64,000 bases of DNA from the NCBI GenBank assembly GCA_030052745.1, contig JANBVO010000003.1, positions 868,001-932,000 of the forward strand, in the 5' to 3' direction. The notes below the pieces were generated by a model, which did no database searches, was not told the origin of the DNA, and worked only from the letters and a program-made list of their open reading frames with translations. Position 1 is the first letter of the stretch; each line of letters starts with the position of its first letter. The DNA comes from Pleurostoma richardsiae (taxonomy: Eukaryota > Ascomycota > Sordariomycetes > Calosphaeriales > Pleurostomataceae). Position numbers and translations under genes: made by a program. Below are positions 1-10,030 of this stretch, piece by piece.

Positions 1-404
1 ATTCGGTTTTGTGAGCTGGTCGCCGTACAAGTTGACAAAGATTGTCTTGATATTATCCACGAGCTTATCGATCCAGGAGAGGTGGAGGAGTGAGCGATAG
101 ACAGCCTAGAGGCGGGATGTGAGCAAGCGGAACTGATAGGCGCGTATGGAGGGCGAAGATGGCAGCTTACAACAAATATAATACCCAATTCCTTGACAAA
201 TGTCCATCGCAGAGTGTGCTGGTCCTTCTTATATGGCGGGTTGTTCGCAGCGGAGTCGCCTTCCTTTATGCCGGACACGGTGCTCCTCTCCTCAATGAAG
301 ACATCGGCGATGAAGTTATTGATGACGGAGGGATTGACGGGCGCATAGCTCCTGGACCAGATCACCACCCCCGACGTGCTGATGATCTCGAACGTGTCCA
401 ACAT
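1..404 (-). CDS. SRP101: Signal recognition particle receptor alpha subunit, N-terminal part (partial at left edge)
   Basis: The docking-protein alpha subunit sits on the ER membrane and pairs its GTPase with that of SRP54 to deliver ribosome-nascent chain complexes to the translocon. Only the N-terminal SRX domain, which binds the beta subunit, lies in the window. Exon 1 is 404 down to 171 (78 codons, ATG at 404-402, beginning MLDTFEIISTSGVVIWSRSY). A 65-base intron (170 to 106, GTAAGC...CTAG) follows, then exon 2 runs from 105 off the edge and encodes VYRSLLHLSWIDKLVDNIKT, ending near LYGDQLTKPN. The SRX signature of fungal SRP receptors is plain in both exons. The GTPase domain is outside the window. 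It is divergent from YIF1, 451 bases away. Confidence 0.92.
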   Translation of the reverse strand, partial: MLDTFEIISTSGVVIWSRSYAPVNPSVINNFIADVFIEERSTVSGIKEGDSAANNPPYKKDQHTLRWTFVKELGIIFVVSCHLRPPYAPISSACSHPASRLSIAHSSTSPGSISSWIISRQSLSTCTATSSQNR

Positions 405-855
405 AGCAGCCAACTCGCCAGCTTAAGCTGCTGTGGATCTGGCCGGAAGCAAGGGAGAGCCTGCCAAGAAGGAGCGGGCGTGTCTGTGGTTCTGCGACAC
501 AACTCGGGAGGGACACATCAGTGCTCGCAATTCGGAGACGCCGTGTGCGTGGTGGCCATTTACTGATAACGCGCGGGCGCAGCAGGGGTTCGTCACTGAT
601 AGGCGCCGGAGAAAGTTTGGTCCGCGCTATCGGAAATGACAGCATACACAATGCCCATGGTAGTACCTTAGCAGTTACTCTGGTCCCAGCTTGAAAACAC
701 CTTGGCCGAATGCGAAGGCTTCCATACGAAGAGCTGCCTCCCCGCCACAAAACTCCGCAGTCTCCCTCCCTCCCACTCCTTTTGCAGACGATCAAAGCCG
801 CGGTCCTAACCTCACCACTTCCTCAGCAAAGGCCCGTATCGACAGCTGAGCAGCC
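405..855. promoter_or_regulatory. Divergent promoter between SRP101 and YIF1
   Basis: This 451-base stretch separates the two start codons and must hold both promoters. It contains one exact copy (595-606) and one near copy (562-573) of ACTGATAGGCGC. A second exact copy lies at 132-143 in the first intron of SRP101. TC-rich DNA (about 755-785) precedes the YIF1 start, as is common in fungal core promoters. No clear TATA box was seen. Confidence 0.5.
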
Positions 856-2011
856 ATGCAGCGCCCAACGTACGGGCAGTCTCCGCCTTTGCACCATCCC
901 GTCCCCCAGCATGTCTCTACCGTCCCCCAGCTCCGATCACCGCCGCCGCCCCCGGGCTCGCAGCCGCAACCGCAAAGCTATGGCCCCAGCCCCTACCCGC
1001 AGCAGGGCGGCAACATGTTTGGGCAGTATGGCAACTTCATGAATGACCCGGCGGCACAGGTTGCGGCGCACTTCTCGCAGACGGCCATCAGGCAGGGGCA
1101 GGAGTACTTTGATCAGCATGTGAGCGCTCTCCTCGTGATAGCTGCGTGTATGGGCGTGATGGAGGGCTCCTTCTAACATGAGGGGGTAACAGGTCAACCG
1201 ATACGTCAACGTCTCGGCGCTCAAGCACTACTTCAACGTTACGAACTCCTACGTAATAAACAAGCTCTTCCTCGTCCTTTTCCCATGGCGGCACAAGCCC
1301 TGGTCGCGCAAGCAGACCACGGGACCGAACGGGCAGGAGGGTTGGTACCTGCCGCCGAGAGATGATATCAACAGCCCGGATATGTACATACCAGGTTTGT
1401 GTACTCGGCCTCCTCGGAGCTTCTGGACCTTTGTCAACTAACGGTTGTGCTGTAGTCATGTCGCTAGTGACTTACATCCTCCTGTCCACTCTTATCGCCG
1501 GTATCCAGGGCCACTTCCAGCCGGAGCTCCTGGGTTATACCGCGACCACAGCAGGGGTGGTGGTGGCGGTAGAGATCCTGGGGTTGAAGCTCGGTTGTTA
1601 CCTCCTGAGCATCTCGAACGAGTCACAGCTTCTGGATCTCGTCGCTTACTCTGGCTACAAGTTCGTCGGCATCATCGTCACGATCGCTATTGCCGAGATC
1701 GTGAATGGGGGTAAGGGGACTGGAGGCTTGATCGGCTGGACTGTCTTCCTTTACACTTTCCTCGCGAATTCGCTGTTCTTGGTACGTTGTCCTCTCGTAC
1801 ACGGTCGTACCGCCCGCCTGTGCCTACATACTGATTGATGATCATGCAGATGCGCTCTCTCAAGTACGTCCTTCTGCCTGAGATCAACGTAGACAGCCGC
1901 GGTCCGATGCAGACGGACACGAGAGCAAAGCGGAACCAGCGGACACAGTTCCTCTTCTTCTACTCTTATGTCGTCCAGCTGTTCTTCATGTGGGTCCTGA
2001 CCCGGGCATGA
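856..2011 (+). CDS. YIF1: Yif1 / Hrf1 family Golgi membrane protein
   Basis: Yif1 works with Yip1 and Rab GTPases in ER-to-Golgi vesicle traffic and sits in Golgi/COPII membranes. Four exons fit: 856-1119, 1193-1394, 1456-1781 and 1850-2011, giving 317 residues, close to yeast Yif1. The N-terminal 60 residues are a Pro/Gln-rich cytosolic tail (MQRPTYGQSPP...). A conserved block follows with FMNDPAAQVAAHFSQTAIRQ and YFNVTNSYVINKLFLVLFPW, the family hallmark. Five hydrophobic segments lie at about residues 157-176, 190-210, 225-240, 245-265 and 296-314. The protein ends MWVLTRA. All introns have GT..AG ends and the phases agree. Confidence 0.95.
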
Positions 2012-2692
2012 TTTGTCGATGTCGGCGTTGTTCCACAGGGTAAGGTACTGGCTCAGAGGGTAGAAGCGGGCAAGAAAGCATTGGCATTATAGATAGGGGA
2101 GAAGCGGAGGCACGGACTGTATAGATACAATTCCACTGTCTTGGGTCACCAAAAGCGGCATCATGTATATTTAGGGATAATGTACAGAAGGATATCATTG
2201 TTCATCCAACTTGCTCAAGGGCGTGATAGCAGGATCAACAGTGTAGGAAGTACTTGCTAACGTGTCATTCCGCTTCTGCCGTGGTGAAGAGTTTCGGCAG
2301 GAGTGTGACCCCTGAGACCAGGAGGGAGCACAGCCAATCCCGGACGGAGTCTCGTCTCGGATCCCCGTCTCCACCCCTCTCCGCTCTCCGCACTCCGCAA
2401 TCCCCGACCCTGCAACTCACTCCGTGAAGCCACCTAACGCTCTACCATTTATCCTCTATATACATATCTACATATATATTTATATTCTGTACACCACCTG
2501 ATGAACATCAACCCTACTCAGATTCACAAGACCTGCCCCGCTCCTTCTTGCTGACGTCATTACCTTGAGCTTCAGAGACCACGTTGCTGCTGTGCAAGCT
2601 CCCTCCCACTCAGCCTGTACAAACCGGTGCGTTTAATGCACGAAAGGGAGAGGCTTGATAGCAAGAGATAGAAGCAGCCTCCTCCTCTTATC
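2012..2692. other. Intergenic, YIF1 3' end to Mpv17-family promoter
   Basis: Here lie the 3' flank of YIF1 and the promoter of the next gene. An AT-rich run with repeated TATATA (about 2453-2490) and a preceding TC-rich block (2340-2450) look like the core promoter of the Mpv17-like gene. No coding frame was recognised. Confidence 0.4.
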
Positions 2693-3676
2693 ATGTCGAC
2701 ATCACCTTCTGAGACCAAGGGGGTGGCGTTGCCCCCGATAGTGTCGGTGACGCTGCAGGCCGCCCTCATGAGTGGGACGTCCAACATCCTCGCCCAGGCT
2801 CTTACGGCTTACAAGCACGACGTACGATGAACCAGAGCTTCGTTGCCTTCTCCTGCGCCATGAGGCCCCTCCGCTGACGAATTATACTTCTATCAGAAAC
2901 CGTTCGTGATTGACTGGGTGCCTGTCTTCCAGTTCGTCATGTACACGCTCATCAACACACCGCCCAACTTTCTCTGGTAAGTAACATCTACGTACACGAG
3001 ACTGTACCGCTTGACACCGCTCCCGCTTCAAGCGAAGCCCTTCCTGCTGCATGATACCTCCTCCTCTGCAATCCCGTGGGCACCGCTCGCTCCAACAGCC
3101 TCTCCGGGCCCCCTCCATCTCAGGGCCTCCCTTGTCCTGACCCTCCACCCAAGGCAAGACTTCCTCGAGTCCACCTTCCCAGCCTACCACGCCGCGCCAA
3201 CCGACACGGCCCTCGCCTCCGCCGCCTCGGGCGACGACAAGGCCCTCGACGCCCGCGCCCGCGACGGCTCCCTCGTCGAGCCGCGCCTCAGCATCCGCAA
3301 CACCCTGGCCAAGACGCTGCTGGACCAGACCGCCGGCGCCGTCGTCAACACCTTCCTCTTCAGCGTCTTCATGCACTCCATCCGCGAGGCCATGGCCCAC
3401 GGGTACCCCGCCGCCGAGGGCGGCGGCGGCCACGCCGGCGTGCTGGCGTACCTGATCTCCGGCAGGGCCGTCGACTACGGCCGCGTGGACTGGGCGGCCG
3501 TGCTGGCGCGGTCGAGGGAGGAGTTCTGGAGCATCCTCACGGCCGGGTGGAGGCTGTGGCCGTTCGTGAGCCTGCTCAACTTTGCGTTCATCAAGTCCGT
3601 GGAGGGGAGGAACCTGGTAGGCGGCTTGGCTGGGATGGGGTGGGGTGTGTACATGAGCATGTTTGCTGCTAGGTGA
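2693..3676 (+). CDS. Mpv17/PMP22 family integral membrane protein
   Basis: Members are small four-helix proteins of the peroxisomal or inner mitochondrial membrane (PXMP2, MPV17, yeast Sym1) thought to form pores. Three exons fit: 2693-2821, 2897-2976 and 3154-3676, giving 243 residues. Exon 2 encodes VIDWVPVFQFVMYTLINTPP, followed across the junction by LWQDFLESTFPAY, a usual family motif. The C-terminus has WRLWPFVSLLNFAFIKSVEG and then WGVYMSMFAAR, matching the W-P..NF...R....WN.YLS signature. About 40 extra residues rich in Ala, Asp and Arg follow FPAYHAA. The third exon is much more GC-rich than the flanks. Which organelle it serves cannot be told from sequence. Confidence 0.88.
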
Positions 3677-6600
3677 GGTCGACGTTGTGGTTCTTCCTTG
3701 GTACTCAGCAGCGACGATGACGCGTGATCATCAGAGTCAGACATACCATCTTGCCGGGCGCCGGGCGCCGAGCCCGGACAGACAAGAGACGGAAAAGTCA
3801 GGGGCCGATATAGTGTGGTGTCTCAAGAGCAAGGCTGGCACATGCTTGGAAGTAGCTCGATCTAGGATGTATCAGAGGATTCTGCTGAAGAATTTATGAG
3901 CGAGATAGCATTACTCGGAGTCGATAGTGGTTCTGTATTTCAGGAATGTCTAACACCGATCGAGCTCTATCAGCGTTCACAGTTTCTATAACACCCAAGG
4001 CAGCGCCTTCCAAGCTGGTGAAGAAGAGACCACCGCCTAACCTTATGACTGAGACCTGCACCTGGAATGGAACGCCATGGTCAGCGGCAACCGCCCTTGA
4101 TCAACTTTTACTATTCTGTCAAGGGTTCAGACGAGGATAGGGAGACGGAAGACAGCCGATGCCGTGAAATCATCACCGTGATTACTTATGTGCTGTTTCC
4201 AAGGCCCTGGCCACTGAGGAGCCCAGTTCTCTCTTTTACTCCCCGTCAAACGGCCCTCGTAACCGTACGCCTTCAAGACCTAACACAGAGCCTGCCACGC
4301 TTCCCCCCTTAATAGCCAATACAACCTTGCCACCATCAGGCTCTTCGATGCGACAGCTTAGCTCACACTCCCTTCTACGGCTCCGTGGACAGGACCAGGT
4401 CCGCAGTTCTACCGCGGACATTGGAAGAAGGTTTCTGCCAAATGGTGATGTCAGTTTCTATCGACACCTTCTATGATAGCTATTGCCCTCTCAAGAGGGT
4501 AGTTTCTCCTGGGGCAACGCTTATTCGGGGTTGCGACCATATCCAGAAGCGCGACCGCAAGCGACAGAGAGCCAGGTATACCTTGTTTCTGACCTTACTC
4601 CTTACCACTGCTGGAGGCTCTCGAGGTGGCTGTTGCTGCATAGCTTCCAATGCCTGATATAGATACCTAGTGCATTGAGGTGACCAAGCTGCCTCCGTCA
4701 GTCAAGCACGGATGGCTAGACTCACCATTTCGCCATTGCTGGCTCGCTTGACTTAGCATTGTCCATGCCAGAGAGGTAGGGCACCGGTCAACCTCGACCT
4801 ACCTGGGCGAATTGCCCACTCGTGCCGCAGGGAAGAGCGCGGCTGGACTCAGTGCTGATGGGAATGCATAAACAGGGAGCAACCCACGCCCGAAGCAACA
4901 CGCCACCTCGAAGCGCACGCACATAATATGACAAAAGAAAGATGACGGAGGCACAGGAAGAAGATAGAGCATGTCATCCGTAGTCTAAGAGAGCAAAACC
5001 CCTGAGCCAAAAGGCGTCGGACCAGGGAGCTAACACGTGATGGTTCCATGAGGACGGGAGACTGAAGCAGAAGCTTATTTCCGACGAGGGAGCCACCGCG
5101 CGGTCTCATTGGTCCCGCCGGTCGATCGTCAGTCGAGCCGAAAGGAGAAGGGCCTCCAGGCTCGTCCCGTCCCTTGCTCCGGTACGAGCTAGTGTAAGCA
5201 GCCATGGCAGACCTGGACCTGATTTGAATCACTCTCCGCTGTTTGAGAGCCTCTCGAGACTGTCTAGATCTCAATGGTGAGCGTCTCATTGCCATGAGGT
5301 CTCTGACGGCAGCCAACCGATCAAGGCTTTTCAAATCCACAGGTGTGCGTGTGGGATCGATCTGCCCAGCAGGTTGGGCGCATTCGCGTCCCATCACGAG
5401 GTGCGCTAGTTGGGTGTTCTGCTCCCCTAGTTGCTGCTGAGAATCAGTCTTCTCCGCTCCATGCTGGCATCTGTCCCGTAAGCAAGATCTCTCACTCATT
5501 CTCGAGATGATGGCACCAAGATGGGAAGCACTGTAGCACCCCCAAAACGGAGGTTCTGGGAGGAAAAGAGGGCAGCTGGGCAGACGGACGCCACAAGTAC
5601 CCACTCTCATTTCGCATCCCACGATGCAACCACCCCTGGTCGAGAGCCCACAGATCCCCACCTCGAATGGAGGGCGGTCCGCTGCCCCAGGGGTCGACGG
5701 CTGCTGAACCAACCTATTGGAACCGCTAGAGGCACGCGGCTGAGCAGCCATTGGGCGGTGGTGATCCCTGTTTCGTCACTCGCCCGGCCGACTTGTCATG
5801 TATTGCCAACGCATCAACTGCATCATCATCGCCTGGCAGGATGTGGTGATAGCGTGCGAGTCGGGCTCCTTTTTCCCTTCCATTATTCGAGAATCCCCTT
5901 CGCTCTTCTTCTCGGGGTTGACTCTCGAGTCGAGTCCCAGCCTCTCCGACTTCTTGGGGTCTTAGTATCATGAGAATTATCTTGTCCGCCCGGAAATTGG
6001 GAGGCGACAATGGGTGAGCAGCTGAGACCATAACTGGCCGGGGGCCACGACATCCTCGCAGCTGAAAGAACGACTTGAATGATGCGCCTTTAATGGGAAG
6101 TAGCCTGGCTGGTCAAGCCGATTGCCTTCGAGTCTCTCAGTGCTTTGTTGGACAAAGAGCACACACACGATATGTATGTACCGCATGCAGTGTACACCCG
6201 CACCATGCTCGCTCTGAGATTCTTGTTCATGATGGCACTTTATGTACCGCCATTCTGAGACACATTTGTATCCATGAGCGGCCGTGTAATTGCGGTAGTT
6301 CACCTTGACGAGGTGATGAAGTGATATTAGAGGGCCGCAAAAAGCAAGGTGTTCGGCAATTAATAGTTCGTAACATATCCGTATTATAGAAGACCGTATC
6401 CCAGTCCATCGAAGAATTGGGCACGCATTGGGTGATCGGATGAACGCCTGTTCAATACAATATCCGAGACCTGGTAGATTATCTCGGTGCAGGATGCGGA
6501 GACGGGCAGCAAGGCCATGGGAGGGAGGAACGGAGAGAGTGGGATGGCATGGGATGCAGCCGGCAGCTGGAGACGTAGAGGAAAGCGAGATAGGTGCCAG

Positions 6601-7218
6601 TGCAGACCGCATTACAAACCCATTAGTCCCTTGTGCTCCTGCGATCGCCCGCACAAATCTTGTTCCCTTTTTTGATGCGCTGTCCAAGGCTGGTCGTAGA
6701 CCCATACCCAGACTCCCGGAATTCTTGCTGCTGCTTCCCTTGTGAAATCGTGGCCCCGTGAAAGGCAACGTGCAAACAGCCCATATCTCAGTCCCAACCA
6801 TGATACCGCATGTCTTATTAGAACAGGACCCCTGCAACGGGGCCTTCTGCTAAGCAGTGACGCCTCGCCCGAAGCAGTTGTTGTTTCTGCGACCTTACCA
6901 CCTGAGCGGAAAGGCCAGCCGAAAAAACATGACCAGAGGGCTGAAGCACCAGACGTTGCGCACTCAGTAACTCGACGACAAGACACCAATTGGGGCCATT
7001 GGGCCATGGGCATGGTCGCAAGAGAATGCTCTATGATATTTGTGCCCGATCTGTTCTTGGTTACAGCTCGACCGGCCGTTTTCGAGGCCCGCGGCGGTGG
7101 AGAGGCGGAAGAAGCGTTGGGTGTAGCGGTGTACTTGTAGGGTGTCGGGCATCACCACCAACAGACCGGCCACGACGACGACATCGACGAAGTACTCGAG
7201 CGCCGCCGCGAGCGCATG
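3677..7218. other. Gene-poor 3.5-kb stretch with unassigned open frames
   Basis: No known family was recognised on either strand. The largest ATG-started frame is on the minus strand at 5751-4849 (300 codons). It contains a polar stretch (SQQQLGEQNTQLAHLVMGRE) and Arg/Ser-rich parts but no domain. Another minus frame covers 6837-5977 with no credible protein character. A purine/pyrimidine mixture without TC-rich promoter signals argues against a well-expressed gene. The stretch could hold an orphan gene or decayed DNA. Confidence 0.35.
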
Positions 7219-8299
7219 ACTTCTGCACACTAAGATAAAGTACGGCGACGCGACAGCCATTTGGCGGTCTTCATCATCTGTCGCAACACCGCCGGTCCTG
7301 TTTTTGGTCGTTGTTGCGTTGTTGCTCTTTTCCCTGCCACCCGCTTTTCTGCACTTTGCCCAACCTCGCGATTTTTGGAGATCCCAACGGAGTCGCACCA
7401 CAACCACGCCTTCCCTCTCGCAGCAAAATCCCAGCTGTTCTCCCATATTTCGAATACACCTCTTACGTGCAGCGGTAGTTTCTCCCCAGCACTCTTGCGT
7501 GTGAGTAGCCCTCGAGTCACCCTCCAATTCCAAACTCGACACTCGCGCATCCCTAGTGGTGTTTCCACAGCGGCTCGAGTTTGCGACAGCTTCACTGACT
7601 GCCTTCTCTCTCGCAGTCTTGCACGCCATTGAGCCCCAATTGACACTTCCAAGTGTTCGTCACCATTTTCGGTGGCACACTTTTCCCACCTTGTCGGCCA
7701 AACCAGCAGCTTCGGGCGGCCAGGGAGCAAAGGTGACGCAACCAAACCCGCCGACTTCTTCTCACGACCGTTACGACCGTTACGACCCTTCCACGCCAAC
7801 CCGCCAGCGCCAGCAGCAGCAGACGCCTCCGATCCAGTCGAGACCGCAGGACGAGAGATCGACCCCGTCTTCGCAGAGAATTCTTCGCCGCACTCCTCGC
7901 TTCGTCCAAACTCCCAGCCCGCGGCCCTCGGAACCGCATCCGAGACAAGTCCACCTCGAAGCAGTCTCCGTCGGCATCTCACCGGGACCACTCTTCGCGA
8001 CCGCCGGTATAGAGCCCCGGGCGCGTGGTGAAGAAGAGCGACGTCGACGCCGCGAGCGCCATCGGCATACTCGCCAGCTCTCGCAGGACCTGACTGATTC
8101 CCTCGACGAAGCGTCAACCACTCTCCCTGCCTCCTCCATTCCCCCAAGAACTTCTTCATCTCCGCACCCGGACCGAACTCAACCACACCCAATTGTTCAC
8201 GTCTCTCGCCATACCCACAGTGCTATACTGTGGGCTCTGGAGGAAGCTCTCCGGTACCCGCATCCCTTCACGCCGGATCTGGTAGAAGAAAACGCGTCG
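7219..8299 (+). promoter_or_regulatory. ATG-free 1.08-kb leader, open in frame with the downstream gene
   Basis: No ATG occurs in any plus-strand frame from 7219 to 8299. From 7505 the frame of the downstream gene has no stop for 265 codons. The translated leader is Gln/Ser/Pro/Arg-rich (DRYDRYDPSTPTRQRQQQQT, then SSQRILRRTPRFV) and becomes helix-like just before the ATG. It contains promoter-like CT/AC-rich DNA at its 5' part. It is either a very long scanning leader or the coding part of a non-ATG N-terminal extension. Confidence 0.55.
7501..7616 (+). other. Possible 5'-UTR intron of the coiled-coil gene
   Basis: The stretch opens with GTGAGT and ends with CTCTCGCAG. It has a branch-like CTGAC about 20 bases before the acceptor and a pyrimidine tract. 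It lies in the ATG-free leader, so splicing would only shorten the leader. RNA evidence is needed. Confidence 0.4.
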
Positions 8300-10030
8300 A
8301 TGGCGGATCTTCTGGGAGGTGCCGGCAGCGCCAGTCCTGCGGTTACCAATGGTAATGGCACTTCTGCAACGAGGCCTACGGCTGCACCGGCGCATACGGG
8401 CTCGCCCTCTCAGGGCATTCGAGGTCCCCGTGTGATCATGCGAGAGCGCCAGGAACGGGAAGCACGACAGCGTGCCGAGAGAGAGCAGTTGGAGAGAGCT
8501 CGCGCCGAGCGTGAGGCTCGCGAATTGGAGGAGCAACAGAGACGGATGGCAGAACAAAGAGCTGCTGCTGCTGGCGCCGGTGCTGCAGGTGCAGCGGGCG
8601 GCAATATTCCCGCTCAGCAGAGCGACGTCACTGCCCAGCAGCGGAGACAGCAGCAAGCGGCAGCTGATCAGGCTCGCCTTGCACAAGCATCAGCGCGGGT
8701 ACCGCAGCCCATGAACCAAGCTCAGCCGCAGCCGCAGCAACAACAACAGCAGCCTCAGCAGCGCCCAAGCCGGACCACGGCCCCCCAACCAGCAACATCC
8801 CAGCAATTTGCCGCCGGTCAACCAGGCGCAGGACCATCTGCTGCAGGCGCACCAAGCGGACAGACTGCAGATCCCTCAGGAGCAGGCGCGACGCGGCCTC
8901 GTAACTCGTTTCCCCACGCGTTCGAGCGCTGGGAGGCGTTATCCGCGCATTGGGAGGGTCTGACCAGCTTCTGGATCCGGAAACTGCAGCAACAGGCCTC
9001 CGAGATCGATCGAGATCCCCTATCTCAACAGCTGGCACGGCAGGTTAATGACTTGTCTGCAGCCGGGGCGAACCTTTTCCATGCAGTCGTTGAGCTACAA
9101 CGGTTGCGCGCTAGCTCCGAGCGCAAGTTTCAGCGATGGTTCTTCGAGACGCGCGCCGAGCTGGAGCGCCATCAAGAAGTGAATGCAATGCTGGAGGCAG
9201 CACTCGAGGAAGAACGACGAGGAAGGGCTGACGCTATTCGAGATGCCGTGGAGCATGAGCGAGCGAACTCGAAGACCAAGAAGCGAATGGGCGAGATGGA
9301 AAAGGAGTTGAGAATATCCAAAGAGGAAGCGCGGCGTGCCTGGGAGGAGCTTGGACGACGAGAGCAGGAGGAACGGGACAGGACCCTCTCTCTGCAACAG
9401 GGTCTCCCGACTATCGTAGGCGGCGTCCAAGTCGTGCCGATGACGCAAGGTGTACCCAGCCGCCACGGAAGCTCGAGGGATCCACGAAGTCAACGTCCGG
9501 CTGAGGAGGGTTACGGATCTCAGTATCCAGCATACCCGGAGGCATCTAGCCCCCCGCCATCAGTACCGTCAGTTCCTCAACCGGGGCCACAGTCTTCTGC
9601 GGCTGCTGCGGGAGGGCCGGGTGTGTACCCAGGCCGTTACCAGCAGCAACCTGGAGGCGAGGGCAGCCAAGTCAGCGGAGGTGGGACTTCTGAGGGAGGG
9701 TACAGCGAAGGTGAGTACGCCATCGATGCACGGGGCGACTTCATCCGCGACTCCCAGGGAAACAAGATCCCGTACCGCGTTGGTACCCCCGGAGATGACA
9801 GATCTGACTCTGGGGCAGAAGAAGAATACGAGACCCCCACCGCCCAGCCGCAGCAGTACCCCCCGTCCAGCTCACACTACGCCAGTGAGCCCGATTACTC
9901 TGGCAGTGGGTACGGGGCCCCTGGCTGGGAGACTGTGCCTCGTCATCATCATCCTACGCGGCTCAGTGACGTTATGGAAGAGGATGATGAGCGCAGCCGT
10001 ACGAGTGCGAGCCAAGTGAGCCGTGGCTAG
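8300..10030 (+). CDS. Conserved-looking Gln/Pro-rich coiled-coil protein, function unknown
   Basis: From the first available ATG (8300) this single exon encodes 576 residues. It has a low-complexity N-terminal third with a basic/acidic Glu-Arg coiled coil (MRERQEREARQRAEREQLER...) and a Gln-rich run. The ordered core at about residues 215-385 begins ERWEALSAHWEGLTSFWIRK and continues as a long coiled coil (KFQRWFFETRAELERHQEVN...). The tail is Ser/Pro/Tyr-rich and disordered, ending SRTSASQVSRG. Upstream, the same frame is open back to a stop at 7502-7504. Residues just before the ATG (HSAILWALEEALRYPHPFTP) look like real protein, so translation may start earlier at a non-ATG codon. I know no function; a scaffold or cytoskeletal role is only a guess from the coiled coil. 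Confidence 0.8.
   Translation: MADLLGGAGSASPAVTNGNGTSATRPTAAPAHTGSPSQGIRGPRVIMRERQEREARQRAEREQLERARAEREARELEEQQRRMAEQRAAAAGAGAAGAAGGNIPAQQSDVTAQQRRQQQAAADQARLAQASARVPQPMNQAQPQPQQQQQQPQQRPSRTTAPQPATSQQFAAGQPGAGPSAAGAPSGQTADPSGAGATRPRNSFPHAFERWEALSAHWEGLTSFWIRKLQQQASEIDRDPLSQQLARQVNDLSAAGANLFHAVVELQRLRASSERKFQRWFFETRAELERHQEVNAMLEAALEEERRGRADAIRDAVEHERANSKTKKRMGEMEKELRISKEEARRAWEELGRREQEERDRTLSLQQGLPTIVGGVQVVPMTQGVPSRHGSSRDPRSQRPAEEGYGSQYPAYPEASSPPPSVPSVPQPGPQSSAAAAGGPGVYPGRYQQQPGGEGSQVSGGGTSEGGYSEGEYAIDARGDFIRDSQGNKIPYRVGTPGDDRSDSGAEEEYETPTAQPQQYPPSSSHYASEPDYSGSGYGAPGWETVPRHHHPTRLSDVMEEDDERSRTSASQVSRG

Noticed and set aside
5977-6837. 286-codon minus-strand frame
   Set aside because: It begins with TTG, has random composition and no recognisable motif.
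7230-8192. 320-codon minus-strand frame opposite the ATG-free leader
   Set aside because: It is the complement of a CT/AC-rich leader whose composition removes stops on both strands.
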